NCBI GenBank assembly: GCA_963663285.2
Contig: CAXXNI010000002.1
Location: forward strand, 1,550,001 to 1,614,000
Direction: 5' to 3'
Origin: CAXXOK01 sp963663285
Lineage (GTDB): Bacteria > Bacillota > Clostridia > Christensenellales > Aristaeellaceae
Length of the DNA: 64,000 nucleotides
The notes below the pieces were generated by a model. That model was not told the origin of the DNA. It saw only the letters and a list, made by a program, of their open reading frames with translations, and ran no database searches. This document shows positions 9,418-17,994 of the stretch, in pieces. A program made the translations under genes and the position numbers. Positions within the stretch are counted from its first letter, which is position 1. The number at the start of each line of letters is the position of its first letter.

Positions 9418-9921
9418 TCACACAGTGCCGGGAGTTACCGTAGCATCGCCTACGGCGCGCAACAAGCACACCGCCTGCGCGGAGATGCCCTGCTCTGTTC
9501 CTTCATAGCCAAGGCCTTCGCTGGTTGTCGCTTTTACACTTACGCAGCCAATCGGCAATTGCATACGCTCAGCCAGATTGCCGCGCATCTCGTCAATGTA
9601 TGGGCGCAGCTTGGGGCGTTGCGCAACGATAGTAATATCCACATTTACCGGGGTAAATCCCAGCTCCTCAACGCGTGCCACCACCGTGCCAAGCAGTTCC
9701 AGTGAGTTGGCGCCACGGTATTTCTCCTGTGTGTCGGGAAACAGCACGCCAATATCCCCCAGGGCTGCCGCACCCAGCAGCGCATCCATCAGGGCATGGG
9801 TTGCCACATCCGCGTCGCTGTGCCCCAGCAGACCCTTTTCATGGGGAATCGTTACTCCGCAAAGGATGAGTGGCCGCCCTTCCACAAGGCGGTGCACATC
9901 CATGCCATGCCCAATACGCAT
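9418..9921 (-). CDS. ispF: 2-C-methyl-D-erythritol 2,4-cyclodiphosphate synthase
   Basis: IspF converts CDP-methylerythritol 2-phosphate to the cyclic diphosphate in the MEP isoprenoid pathway. At 167 residues it has the normal length. The metal ligands Asp8, His10 and His42 are present, in the MDVHRL and GHSDADVATH contexts, and the C-terminal VKATTSEGLGYEG block forms the CDP-binding region. The start codon overlaps the ispD stop as TAATG, which fits translational coupling with the enzyme two steps earlier in the pathway. Confidence 0.95.
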   Translation of the reverse strand: MRIGHGMDVHRLVEGRPLILCGVTIPHEKGLLGHSDADVATHALMDALLGAAALGDIGVLFPDTQEKYRGANSLELLGTVVARVEELGFTPVNVDITIVAQRPKLRPYIDEMRGNLAERMQLPIGCVSVKATTSEGLGYEGTEQGISAQAVCLLRAVGDATVTPGTV

Positions 9922-10616
9922 TATCCGTTTTCCTCCTCCCGTGCCGCGAGGATCGCCTCCGCCAGCCGGATATCGAAAAAGGTCGTCAGTTTAATATTAT
10001 TGCGGTCACCTTCACAAAGATAAACAGGCATCCCGGCATGTTCAAGCAACGCGGCATCATCCGTCGCCAGGTATCCATCCTCCGCCGCCTGCCGGTGCGC
10101 AGCCTGCAGCGTCTCCACCGCAAAAGCCTGTGGCGTTTGCATGGCAAACAACGCGCTGCGGTCCAGTGTTTCCTGTACGCGTCCTTGCACATCCGCGCGT
10201 TTGATGGTATCGGTCACCGGTACGGCGGCAACGCCGGAGCCATGCGCATCCAGCGACGTCAGCACCCGGGCAATCACCGCTTCGGTAACCAGCGCCCTTG
10301 CACCGTCATGCACCAAAACACCTTGTGCGTCTTTGGGCAGCGCCGCAAGGCCATTGGCTACCGAACCTTGCCGGTCGGCACCGCCGGGCACCACGCACAG
10401 CACCGTTTTGCCTAAACCGTAACGCTGCAATGTTTTTTGCATCACATCAACTTCGGCTGCCCGTGCCACAACAACAATGCCGGCACAAAGGCTGGTAAAC
10501 GGTGCAATAGCGCGCACGATGGCCGGTATCCCCCGAAGGGGCATCAGTACTTTATTCACGTCCACGCCCATGCGCGTGCCGCTGCCGCCCCCAAGCACAA
10601 TCGCATATGTTTTCAT
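9921..10616 (-). CDS. ispD: 2-C-methyl-D-erythritol 4-phosphate cytidylyltransferase
   Basis: A 231-residue nucleotidyltransferase that makes CDP-methylerythritol from MEP and CTP. The CTP-binding glycine-rich loop GGGSGTRMG starts at residue 9 with the downstream lysine in VNKVLMPL. The VLVHDGARALVTEAVI, AVPVTDTIKRAD and TPQAFAVETL blocks are diagnostic. It overlaps the end of rqcP by four bases and ispF by one base, placing two MEP pathway genes in one transcript with tRNA/rRNA modification and peptidase genes. Confidence 0.95.
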   Translation of the reverse strand: MKTYAIVLGGGSGTRMGVDVNKVLMPLRGIPAIVRAIAPFTSLCAGIVVVARAAEVDVMQKTLQRYGLGKTVLCVVPGGADRQGSVANGLAALPKDAQGVLVHDGARALVTEAVIARVLTSLDAHGSGVAAVPVTDTIKRADVQGRVQETLDRSALFAMQTPQAFAVETLQAAHRQAAEDGYLATDDAALLEHAGMPVYLCEGDRNNIKLTTFFDIRLAEAILAAREEENG

Positions 10617-10891
10617 TCCATACCGCGCTCCGCTTTGGTTTGCGCATCTTCTTCCAGCACTTCATACAAGTCTGCGGCGGCATCCTTGCGTACGGTTTCC
10701 GGTACACCGAGTACCTTATATTTCCCAATACGGTTGCCGAAGCGAATCTCCAGCACATCTCCGATTTTCACATCCGCACCCGGCTTGGCTACGCGCCCGT
10801 TCAGGCTGACCCGGCCTCCGGAGCAAGCGTCGTTGGCAACAGTACGCCGTTTGATAATCCGGGAAACCTTTAAAAATTTATCCAGTCTCAT
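10613..10891 (-). CDS. rqcP: RqcP/Hsp15-type S4-domain RNA-binding protein
   Basis: A 92-residue protein with a compact S4 domain at the N-terminus (MRLDKFLKVSRIIKRRT, then GRVSLNGRVAKPG and DVLEIRFG). In Firmicutes this small S4 protein (YabO/RqcP) assists RqcH in adding C-terminal alanine tails to nascent chains on stalled 50S subunits. An AGGAG site lies six bases before the ATG. The C-terminal 25 residues are acidic and probably disordered. RqcH itself is not in the window, so the specific role is inferred from the family. Confidence 0.85.
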   Translation of the reverse strand: MRLDKFLKVSRIIKRRTVANDACSGGRVSLNGRVAKPGADVKIGDVLEIRFGNRIGKYKVLGVPETVRKDAAADLYEVLEEDAQTKAERGME

Positions 10892-10929
10892 GGTATGCTC
10901 CTATCCTGTAAGGGGTCGTTTCTGTTTGT

Positions 10930-12300
10930 TTATGCACCGGCCAGCGTTGCAATCGCTCTGGCCAGAATATGTACGTTCATCATCAACGCATCCAGCGAGA
11001 TATACTCATTTGCCTGATGCGCCACATCTTCCTCATCGGGGAATTGCGCGCCGAATGCGACACCTTCCGCAAGGCAGCGCGCATAGGTGCCGCCGCCGGT
11101 GGAGACGCACTCGCGCGGCCGCCCTGTTTCGTCATGGTACGCATTGAGCAGTGCGGTAACCAGTTCGCTGTTCGGCGGCACATGGTGAGGCGCTTTCAGC
11201 GTGGTTTTCTTTGCCTCAACCGTTTCTGCCACCGCAGCTTTCACCGTTTCAATAATCCGGCTGCTATCGGCAAGGATTGGGTAGCGGAAATCCAGCTCCG
11301 CATACAACCCGTTTTCCTCGTCATACCGCAGCACGCCTAAATTACACGTAAGCGGTCCGCTGGTTTTATCGCTGCAGGCGACGCCAAGGCTGCTGCCGTC
11401 GTATTCCAGCCCGATAGTATCCGCCAGCGTTTTTAAGCCACCTTCCACGCCAAGCGCCCGGAGCATCAATAAGAGTTCTCCAATAGCGTTGCGCGCATTT
11501 TCCGGGTATGCGGCATGCCCCGGAATACCCGTTGCCGTAAGCAAAACTCCATTTTCCTGTGGAACTGCCTGCACGTTCAGCGTCATCTCTTTTGCCAGCC
11601 GGTTAATACGGTCGCACATGTCGGCATCCCCCTGAATCAACGCGGTCGCACTGCCGGGAATGACGTTATGGCGTTCTCCAACTGCGATTTTTACCACTTG
11701 CAAGCCCTGCGTGTCGGGTTTGGCTTGCAGTTCCATCACCAGCAGCCCTTTTTCCGTATTAATCACAGGGTAACTGGCATCCGGGCTGAAGCCGGAGCGT
11801 GGCATATCGCAATGAGCCGAATAGTAGGCCATATCTTCCCAGCCGCTTTCCTCATCACAGCCAAAGATCAACCGCACTTCCCGTTTCAGCGGAATATCCG
11901 CGTTCTTAATCGACTGCATCGCAAACAGCGCCGCTACGGCAGGGCCTTTGTCATCACTGGTGCCGCGCCCGATCATCCGGTCGCCTTCCACAACGCCTTC
12001 AAAAGGGTCTACCGTCCATCCGTCGCCTACCGGCACAACATCCAGATGCACCAAAATACCCAGCGGGTCTACGCCCAACGGGCCCATGCGCACATCACCC
12101 GCATAGTTATCAAAATTACGCACGGTAAAGCCCATGGCCTGTGCATCCGCCAGTGCCGTTTCCAGCGCCTGCTTTACAGCCGCGCCAAAAGGCGCATCTC
12201 CATCCGGATCGGCTTTAATGCTGGGGGCCTGTATCCAGCGTTTTAATGTCTGTATCAGTTCATTCCGGTTTTCGTCGATAATTTGATTTGCCGTTTCCAC
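10930..12300 (-). CDS. pepV: M20 family dipeptidase (PepV type)
   Basis: A metal-dependent dipeptidase of 456 residues. Family metal-site motifs are visible: LGILVHLDVVPVGDGW (first His/Asp), GRGTSDDKGP (bridging Asp) and FGCDEESGWEDM (catalytic Glu pair), with a later ECVSTGGGTYA block. I choose the GTG start at 12300 because GGGAGG lies seven bases upstream; an in-frame TTG at 12315 overlaps that site. The enzyme is cytoplasmic and supplies amino acids from peptides. It sits between the malY-like gene (26 bases upstream) and rqcP (38 bases downstream) in the same direction. Confidence 0.88.
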   Translation of the reverse strand: METANQIIDENRNELIQTLKRWIQAPSIKADPDGDAPFGAAVKQALETALADAQAMGFTVRNFDNYAGDVRMGPLGVDPLGILVHLDVVPVGDGWTVDPFEGVVEGDRMIGRGTSDDKGPAVAALFAMQSIKNADIPLKREVRLIFGCDEESGWEDMAYYSAHCDMPRSGFSPDASYPVINTEKGLLVMELQAKPDTQGLQVVKIAVGERHNVIPGSATALIQGDADMCDRINRLAKEMTLNVQAVPQENGVLLTATGIPGHAAYPENARNAIGELLLMLRALGVEGGLKTLADTIGLEYDGSSLGVACSDKTSGPLTCNLGVLRYDEENGLYAELDFRYPILADSSRIIETVKAAVAETVEAKKTTLKAPHHVPPNSELVTALLNAYHDETGRPRECVSTGGGTYARCLAEGVAFGAQFPDEEDVAHQANEYISLDALMMNVHILARAIATLAGA

Positions 12301-12326
12301 GTTTTTTCCTCCCAAGATTCTGTCTG

Positions 12327-13511
12327 TTACGGTTGTTTGATTGCTTTTTCCAAACGGTTCAACGCATCCAGCGTTTGGCTGTGCGGACAGCCGAAGTTAA
12401 AACGCAGGAAGCCTTCGCCCCGCTGCGGATCAAAATCCGTACCGGGGTTGAACGCAACGCCCGCCTGATGCGTACGGCGCATCAACTCGGCTGTTGAAAA
12501 GCCGTACGCCCGTAAATCCAGCCATGCCAGATAGGTAGCCTCCTGCTCCGCCATGATCGCCTTGGGCAGCCGTTTTGCCAATTCATCCTTCAGCATTTTT
12601 CGCGCCGCATCCAGATAGGCCATCAAACCGGTAAACCACGCTTCGCCCTCAAGGTAAGCCGCTTCCGTAGCGGTCATTGCAAAAATATTGCCTGCCTCTA
12701 CACCCATACGGTGCATGTGCCGTATCATACGCTCCTTAGCCGCAGCGTTGCGCGTAAGCAGTACACCCTGCTGCAGTCCCGCAAGGTTGAACGTTTTCCC
12801 GGCGCTGGTTAATACGATAATGTTGGCGTCGTCCGCTTCATCCAGCTTCAGAGCCGTGGTGAAGGCATCCTTCTCGTAAACAAAATCACGGTGTATTTCG
12901 TCCACAACCAGGGTTACGCCATACTGTTTACAGAGGGCATAAGCCTTATCCAATTCCTGCCGGGTCCATACGCGCGCCACGGGATTATGCGGACTGCACA
13001 GCAATGCCAGCCGCACCCCGCCTTGAAACGCTTTTTCCATCCCGTCAAAATCCATTTGATAGCAGCCGTCCGCGCTTGTTATCAGTGGATTTTCAACAAG
13101 TTTCCGCCCATTCTGGCGGACAGCCGCAAAAAACGGGCCATATACCGGCGGCTGAATCAGCACACCCTCGCCCGGTGCGGTAAACACATTCACAGCCGTG
13201 CGCAGTCCCGGCACAACACCGGGCAAGATGGCCTGTTGCTCCTTGGCAAGGGCAATACCATCGTGTTTCAGTAAAAAATCCAGCATCGCCTGAACAGACG
13301 AATCTGTTTGCGTGGTATACCCGAATACGGGATGCTGCGCGCGGCGGATAATCGCCTCGCTCACTTCATCCGCACAGCGAAAGTCCATATCCGCTACCCA
13401 CATGGGCAACAAATCGCATTTCTCCCGTTCGTGCAGCATGTCCCATTTATAGGTTGCGGTTCCACAGCGGTCGATCGGGCAGTCGAAAAAGGAAAAGTCG
13501 TATTTGCTCAT
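12327..13511 (-). CDS. MalY/PatB family PLP-dependent cystathionine beta-lyase or aminotransferase
   Basis: A 394-residue fold-type I PLP enzyme. The N-terminal KYDFSFFDCPIDRCGTATYKW and LPMWVADMDF motifs are typical of the MalY/PatB group, which cleaves C-S bonds in cystathionine or cysteine. The Schiff-base lysine is Lys239 (TSAGKTFN), preceded by the VVDEIHRDF aspartate motif. The ATG at 13511 overlaps the stop of the upstream methyltransferase gene (TGATG), so it is chosen over the TTG codon three bases earlier. Whether it acts mainly as beta-lyase or aminotransferase cannot be decided here. Confidence 0.85.
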   Translation of the reverse strand: MSKYDFSFFDCPIDRCGTATYKWDMLHEREKCDLLPMWVADMDFRCADEVSEAIIRRAQHPVFGYTTQTDSSVQAMLDFLLKHDGIALAKEQQAILPGVVPGLRTAVNVFTAPGEGVLIQPPVYGPFFAAVRQNGRKLVENPLITSADGCYQMDFDGMEKAFQGGVRLALLCSPHNPVARVWTRQELDKAYALCKQYGVTLVVDEIHRDFVYEKDAFTTALKLDEADDANIIVLTSAGKTFNLAGLQQGVLLTRNAAAKERMIRHMHRMGVEAGNIFAMTATEAAYLEGEAWFTGLMAYLDAARKMLKDELAKRLPKAIMAEQEATYLAWLDLRAYGFSTAELMRRTHQAGVAFNPGTDFDPQRGEGFLRFNFGCPHSQTLDALNRLEKAIKQP

Positions 13512-14140
13512 CAATGTTCTTCTTTCTGTTCTGTTTCAATAGCAAGTGGCTGCATACAGCTAAGTACCCAATAACCGCTGCTGCGCTCCAGTATATCCAC
13601 TTGCGCAAATAATGTTTTTAAATACGTCTGCGCTGACGGCGCGCCCTGCTGCTTGCGAATGACCAGAATCAGCGTACCGCCTGGCAAAAGAGACTTTGCT
13701 CCGTCCGCAAACATAGCATAGATTACTTTTTTCCCGGCGCGAATAGGTGGATTAGTCACGATCCAGGCGAATTTCCGGCCCATAACGGCAGCAAATCCAT
13801 CGCTTTGCATGGTTTCCGCCGCTACACCATTACGGTAGGCGTTGGTTTTCGCCAGTTCAACGGCCCGCGTGTTGATATCCGCCATCGTTATCTGGCAGCC
13901 AGGATTAGCCTTGCCGATGCTCACGCCCAGCGCGCCGTATCCGCAGCCCATATCCAATACCAGCCCGGTGATCTCATCCGGCAATGCGCCAAGCAATATT
14001 TCGGATCCCTTGTCCAGCCCTGTCCGCGAAAATACGCCGCTGTCCGTTTCAAACGTAAGGGTATGCCCGCGATAAACCATATCAAACTGAGCGGGCTTAT
14101 GCTCGCTCTGCGGTGTCGGTGTGTAGTAATGGTCGGTCAT
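13511..14140 (-). CDS. RsmC-like class I methyltransferase
   Basis: A 209-residue SAM-dependent methyltransferase of the single-domain RsmC type, which in other bacteria methylates guanine in 16S rRNA. The SAM motif LVLDMGCGYGALGVSIG is near residues 60-76 and the catalytic NPPIRAGK motif near residues 137-144. HYYTPTPQSEHKP at the N-terminus is also common in this Firmicute family. The gene starts 12 bases after the pseudouridine synthase gene and overlaps the next gene by one base, so an RNA-modification pair lies at the head of this operon section. Confidence 0.85.
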   Translation of the reverse strand: MTDHYYTPTPQSEHKPAQFDMVYRGHTLTFETDSGVFSRTGLDKGSEILLGALPDEITGLVLDMGCGYGALGVSIGKANPGCQITMADINTRAVELAKTNAYRNGVAAETMQSDGFAAVMGRKFAWIVTNPPIRAGKKVIYAMFADGAKSLLPGGTLILVIRKQQGAPSAQTYLKTLFAQVDILERSSGYWVLSCMQPLAIETEQKEEH

Positions 14141-14152
14141 GACAATCCTTCC

Positions 14153-14875
14153 TTATTCCTGTGCGGCTGCACGCAGGGCCGTGCGTTCCTCCGCGCTCAG
14201 CGCACGGTATTGGCCTACGGCAATATCCAACCGGAGAGGCCCGAAAGCCTGCCTGTGCAGCGTAAGCACCTGTCTGCCGCGAGCGGCAAACATCCGCTTA
14301 ACCTGATGATATTTCCCCTCGGTCACCCGCACCAGTGCACTGTTTTCACCCTGCTCACCGGTAAGAATCATCAGTTCTGCGGGTTTGGCTGTAAAGTCGC
14401 TGAGCACCAGCCCTTGTGAAAATGCGGTTACATCCTCCGGGGTCAGCGGCCCATCCACCGTTGCCAGATACTCCTTAACCACATGCCGTTTGGGAGAAAG
14501 CAGTTGGTGTGCCAGCGTCCCATCGTTGGTGAGCAGCAGCAGACCGGTCGTATCCTTATCCAACCGTCCAACCGGCATCACATTCCGCCTGCGCAGCGCA
14601 ACCGGCAGCAAATCCATTACGGTTTGTGCCCGGCTGTCTCTGGCAGCGGTCAGGATGCCGGCTGGTTTGTGAAACAATATGTATTGCCAAGGTTCGTCTT
14701 CAACAGGCGCACCGTTCAAGAGCACGGTTTCGGTTTGCGTTTCCAGCTTGTGTGCCGGATCGCGAACCGTTTCACCGTTCACGGTTACAGCCCCGGATCG
14801 TATCAATTTGCCCGCTTCGCTACGCGTATACTCGCCGCGCTGCGACAGCAGCTTATCCAGCCGGATGAATGCCAT
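14153..14875 (-). CDS. RsuA/RluB-family pseudouridine synthase
   Basis: A 240-residue enzyme with an N-terminal S4 RNA-binding domain (IRLDKLLSQRGEYTRSEAGKLI) and a C-terminal pseudouridine synthase domain. The catalytic aspartate lies in PVGRLDKDTTGLLLLTNDG, and the family KEYLATVDG and GKYHQVKRMFAA blocks are intact. RsuA-type enzymes modify 16S rRNA, RluB/E/F types modify 23S rRNA; sequence inspection does not settle which. It starts two bases before the end of the preceding membrane-protein gene's downstream gap, so co-transcription is very likely. Confidence 0.88.
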   Translation of the reverse strand: MAFIRLDKLLSQRGEYTRSEAGKLIRSGAVTVNGETVRDPAHKLETQTETVLLNGAPVEDEPWQYILFHKPAGILTAARDSRAQTVMDLLPVALRRRNVMPVGRLDKDTTGLLLLTNDGTLAHQLLSPKRHVVKEYLATVDGPLTPEDVTAFSQGLVLSDFTAKPAELMILTGEQGENSALVRVTEGKYHQVKRMFAARGRQVLTLHRQAFGPLRLDIAVGQYRALSAEERTALRAAAQE

Positions 14876-14877
14876 GC

Positions 14878-16338
14878 TTATTCGTCGTCCCCATCCGCAT
14901 CATCCGTATCCGGCTCCATCTGTTCTGCCTGTATCGGTTCCGGATAGGGCACCGTCTGGCCGGGCCGGTAGGCTGGTATCGGCTGGCGAAGCGGCTCGGT
15001 TTCCAAAGCGGGTTCTGCTTCCGGCACTTCTTCCGGCGCCGGTTCCGTTTCCACCACGGTTTCCTCCTGTACTGGCAGTTCCTCCGCCACAGGAATGCTT
15101 TCCTCTACAGGCGCTTCTTCCACAACAGTTGTTTCCTGAACAGGCGCTTCTTCCACGGGCAGTTCTTCCGCTTCCATCATCACCGGTTCAGTTGCCACCG
15201 CCGTCTGCACAGGTGCTGCGACAGGCACGGGCTGCGGTACAGGTTGCTGCACCGGCTGCGGCTGGTATTCCTCCATGCGCCCGGTTCCCATAACAGGCAT
15301 TTCTCTGCTTTGCGCGGTGTATTCCATAGCACCGGTCGCATTCGGCTCGGGATGATACTCTTCCTCCACAGGCGCTGCCGGAGCCGCGGCGTGATGAATG
15401 TGGCGAACCGCGAAGTAGCTGGTCAGCGCACGGCGGATCGGCAGCAGCGGCATGTAGCAAACAAAGAAGGCAAACAACAGAGGCTTGATTGCACCGGTCA
15501 TTTCCGGCAGATCCAGCTGCTCGGTGCTGACAAGGTTAAACAGCGCATCGGACACGTTGCCCAATACATCTTTCATCGTTGTGATCGTAATGTACAGCGC
15601 GGGAGCCCAGAGCAGCAGATTGATCATAGCGACACCCATCTGTTTCCAGCGGCGGCCGCGCAGTCTGCGGCGCGCTTCGGCATGGGGGCTTTTATCCGTT
15701 TTCAGCGCCAGCGCCCACACAAAGCGGAACGCGCCGTTGCGAACCATGCCCCAAAGCAGAATCAGCACACCTACGCCCAAAACAGCCAATACGGTGTACA
15801 AGCCTTCCATCAGACCGCCGTTGGGTACCAGCAGCGTGCCGTTGAAAATGCCGATAAAGAAATTCGCAATTCCGTACAATACAGTTGTTATCGCAGCGCC
15901 GGTATCGCTGATCCCCTGCATAAGGGTAATCATATCCACGTTATTATAGTAATACCGTACGCCCAGCAACATACCAATCAGAGGAATGCCCCACAGCAGC
16001 AGGTGCAGCGCGTGCAGCAGGCTTTCGCCCAGTTTCTCGCCGTAATCAGACAGGCTCATCGCCACATCGAAGGAGAAACGGCGGCCGTCTTCGCCCCGCA
16101 CCATGGTTTGCGCAAAGCTAAAACGAAGCGGAAGCACTACAAAGAGAATCAACACCGGGCAAAGCAGCGCCGCCCAGCGCCACGGCGATTCCGCCGGGAA
16201 AATCAACAGCGCGCCCAGCGGCAGCAGCGTAAGCAACCGAATGAGCAATGCCAGAAACATGTATAACAGGGAACGGATATAGAAGGTAATCGGGTTGTTA
16301 TGAACGTTGCCCGGATAATCGCTTTTCATACTATCCAT
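14878..16338 (-). CDS. Polytopic membrane protein with a long acidic Pro/Glu-rich tail, function unknown
   Basis: I do not recognise this 486-residue protein. The first 300 residues hold about six hydrophobic segments (for example residues 22-45, 55-75, 120-140 and 175-200). The region after about residue 320 is a low-complexity Glu/Pro/Val tail with degenerate repeats such as EEAPVQETTVVEEAPVEE, ending in DTDDADGDDE. The ATG at 16338 has a GGGGAGG site eight bases upstream and follows a strong sigma-A-like promoter, so it heads the long minus-strand operon. The layout (membrane core plus charged disordered tail) parallels the unknown membrane protein at 1367-2731. Confidence 0.65.
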   Translation of the reverse strand: MDSMKSDYPGNVHNNPITFYIRSLLYMFLALLIRLLTLLPLGALLIFPAESPWRWAALLCPVLILFVVLPLRFSFAQTMVRGEDGRRFSFDVAMSLSDYGEKLGESLLHALHLLLWGIPLIGMLLGVRYYYNNVDMITLMQGISDTGAAITTVLYGIANFFIGIFNGTLLVPNGGLMEGLYTVLAVLGVGVLILLWGMVRNGAFRFVWALALKTDKSPHAEARRRLRGRRWKQMGVAMINLLLWAPALYITITTMKDVLGNVSDALFNLVSTEQLDLPEMTGAIKPLLFAFFVCYMPLLPIRRALTSYFAVRHIHHAAAPAAPVEEEYHPEPNATGAMEYTAQSREMPVMGTGRMEEYQPQPVQQPVPQPVPVAAPVQTAVATEPVMMEAEELPVEEAPVQETTVVEEAPVEESIPVAEELPVQEETVVETEPAPEEVPEAEPALETEPLRQPIPAYRPGQTVPYPEPIQAEQMEPDTDDADGDDE

Positions 16339-16380
16339 ATGTTATGCCTCCCCGGTTTTATTACAGAAAAACTCAAGATA

Positions 16381-16409
16381 ATTATACAACACACATCAAT
16401 ACGATGCAA
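16381..16409 (-). promoter_or_regulatory. Sigma-A-type promoter for the long minus-strand operon
   Basis: On the minus strand TTGCAT is followed by a 17-base spacer and a perfect TATAAT. Transcription would begin near 16375, about 35 bases before the ATG at 16338. It precedes eleven same-direction genes with very short gaps. Confidence 0.65.
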
Positions 16410-16506
16410 ACGCTTTTTCCAGCCGCAATCCCTTTGTTTCCGCTATTTGCGCGCAGGATATTCTGCTTCACAGCAGGCACGCCGCACCGCAGTTTAGCCC
16501 CCGCCG

Positions 16507-16535
16507 TTGACAATCGCTCGGGTCCGTGCTATTCT
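16507..16535 (+). promoter_or_regulatory. Promoter of the RNase P RNA gene
   Basis: A perfect TTGACA at 16507-16512 is separated by exactly 17 bases from TATTCT at 16530-16535. The predicted start (about 16542) coincides with the first base of the P1 helix of the RNase P RNA. Confidence 0.85.
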
Positions 16536-16541
16536 TGGGCG

Positions 16542-16892
16542 GCGATAAGGCGGCCAGGCGATCGCGTGGTAAACCCATGAGGAAAGTCCGAGCATCACAG
16601 GGCACGGTGCCGGCTAACGGCCGGTGAAGGCGACTTCAAGGAAAGTGCAACAGAAATAAACCGCCCCGCCCCGCAAGGGACGGAGTAAGGATGGAAAGGC
16701 GAGGTAAGAGCTCACCCGCGCACCGGAGACGGATGCGCGCTGTAAACCCCACCCGATGCAAGATCCGAATGCAAGCGATACGGCGGCCCGTCGTGCTTGC
16801 GAAGAGATCGCTGGACCCGTGTGGCAACGCACGGGGTAGATAGATGATCGTCCAACGACAGAACTCGGCTTACGACCGCACTTATCGCAACC
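16542..16892 (+). ncRNA. rnpB: RNase P RNA
   Basis: The catalytic RNA of RNase P, which removes 5' leaders from tRNA precursors. The universally conserved elements are present in order: a GGCGG..CAGG segment, the P4 strand GAGGAAAGTCCGAGC, the ACAGAAATAAACCG region, a GGTAAGAGCTCACC hairpin, AGATAGATGATCG, and the 3' ACAGAACTCGGCTTA strand that closes P4. GCGATAAG at 16542-16549 pairs with CTTATCGC at 16881-16888 to form P1. The layout looks like the common ancestral (type A) form, but I have not folded it. The gene has its own promoter and terminator. Confidence 0.95.
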
Positions 16893-16902
16893 CAGACAGA
16901 TA

Positions 16903-16928
16903 AACCGCGCAATTATGCGCGGTTTTTT
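16903..16928 (+). terminator. Intrinsic terminator of rnpB
   Basis: AACCGCGC pairs with GCGCGGTT around a six-base loop and the stem runs into a T tract. It may also serve the convergent AAA ATPase gene on the other strand. Confidence 0.85.
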
Positions 16929-17004
16929 CGTAAGGTTTTATGGCAACGGCGATACTAAATACTTACCATTATTGCTCTTACCTGCGCAGGCGATTCAAAT
17001 GGCC

Positions 17005-17871
17005 TTACTCATCCGGCATAAATTCATCCCTGTGCGCTTCAAAAAACTCCGCATAGCGCCGCACATTTTCCAGCTCCGTCCATTTTTTCAAATCTACCGG
17101 ACGTGCGTCCAGATCATAAATCTTCGCGCCCCGCATGGCCAGCAGGAAGGGCGAATGTGTGGAAATAATCAGCTGGCAATCCATATAACGCGCGCTTTCT
17201 TCAATATACTTTGCCAGCGCAATCTGCCTTTCCGGCGACAGGCTGTTTTCCGGCTCATCCAGTAAATACAACGCATCCTCTTTCAAGCGTTGCTTAAAAT
17301 AGAAGTTCGCGCTCTCCCCGTTGGATTGCTCCCGCACGTTGGGCGCAAGCTGCTCCCGTACAAAAGCGGATTGGGTTTTCCGCCGGGCGCTGTTGCGTTT
17401 TTTCAGTTCGTCGTAATCCTCCAGCGATTGCAGTTGAAACACGGTTTGCCGCGCGTTGGTGTGCTCCTCAAACAGCTGGATGCGCTCCCGGTCAATTCCG
17501 TCGTTCATGCTGCGAACATTGAGCATATAATCGAACACATCGTCGCTTACGATAATCCGGCTCTCCGCAGGAACGGGGTTTTCCAACGTGGCATGGCATA
17601 AATCCACATAGTTTTGAAAAAAATTGGAGCGGTTAAACGGCGTTTCTCTCGTCAGGCGCAGCTTTTCGGCAATCAGGTTCAGGATTGTTGTTTTACCGGA
17701 GCCGTTGCCGCCGTACAGAATGGTGATCGGGGCAAAATCCAACCGTTCCAGCTGCAATGCGGAAAGTGTGAAAAACGGATACATCGTGTTATAGCAGGTT
17801 CTTTTCACATCCATCCGAAACTGCCATTCCTGCCCCTCGTCCGGCAGACGGAATGTTTCCAGATAAATCAT
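17005..17871 (-). CDS. AAA family ATPase (SMC/OLD-like P-loop protein)
   Basis: A 288-residue single-domain ATPase. Walker A is ILYGGNGSGKTTILN in the N-terminal part, the ABC-type signature region is around ENSLSPERQIALAKYI, and Walker B with the following histidine switch is YLLDEPEN and LIISTHSPFLLAM. This arrangement is typical of stand-alone AAA_23/AAA_21 proteins, whose roles vary and are mostly unknown. The ATG at 17871 is chosen because GGGAGG lies six bases upstream. No toxin, nuclease or methylase gene lies beside it, so I do not call it a defence system. It diverges from the pheST leader. Confidence 0.75.
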   Translation of the reverse strand: MIYLETFRLPDEGQEWQFRMDVKRTCYNTMYPFFTLSALQLERLDFAPITILYGGNGSGKTTILNLIAEKLRLTRETPFNRSNFFQNYVDLCHATLENPVPAESRIIVSDDVFDYMLNVRSMNDGIDRERIQLFEEHTNARQTVFQLQSLEDYDELKKRNSARRKTQSAFVREQLAPNVREQSNGESANFYFKQRLKEDALYLLDEPENSLSPERQIALAKYIEESARYMDCQLIISTHSPFLLAMRGAKIYDLDARPVDLKKWTELENVRRYAEFFEAHRDEFMPDE

Positions 17872-17959
17872 ATGCATCCTCCCGTCCGCTTGCTTCTGTG
17901 TTGGAGTATAGCACTGTGTTTTTCGCGGGTCAACCGCCGTCCGCATGTGAGAATTTTAC

Positions 17960-17988
17960 TTGAATTTGCCGCATACCTATGCTATAAT
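17960..17988 (+). promoter_or_regulatory. Promoter of the pheST T-box transcript
   Basis: TTGAAT at 17960-17965 and a perfect TATAAT at 17983-17988 are separated by 17 bases. The predicted start, about 17995, leaves a leader of about 350 bases before pheS. Confidence 0.75.
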
Positions 17989-17994
17989 TGCTGC

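Noticed and set aside
14869..16266. 465-codon plus-strand open frame
   Set aside because: Antisense to the acidic-tailed membrane protein; its His/Arg-rich composition is the mirror of the Glu/Pro repeats.
17005..17871. AAA ATPase as part of a defence island
   Set aside because: No nuclease, methylase, reverse transcriptase or toxin gene is adjacent; neighbours are rnpB and pheST.
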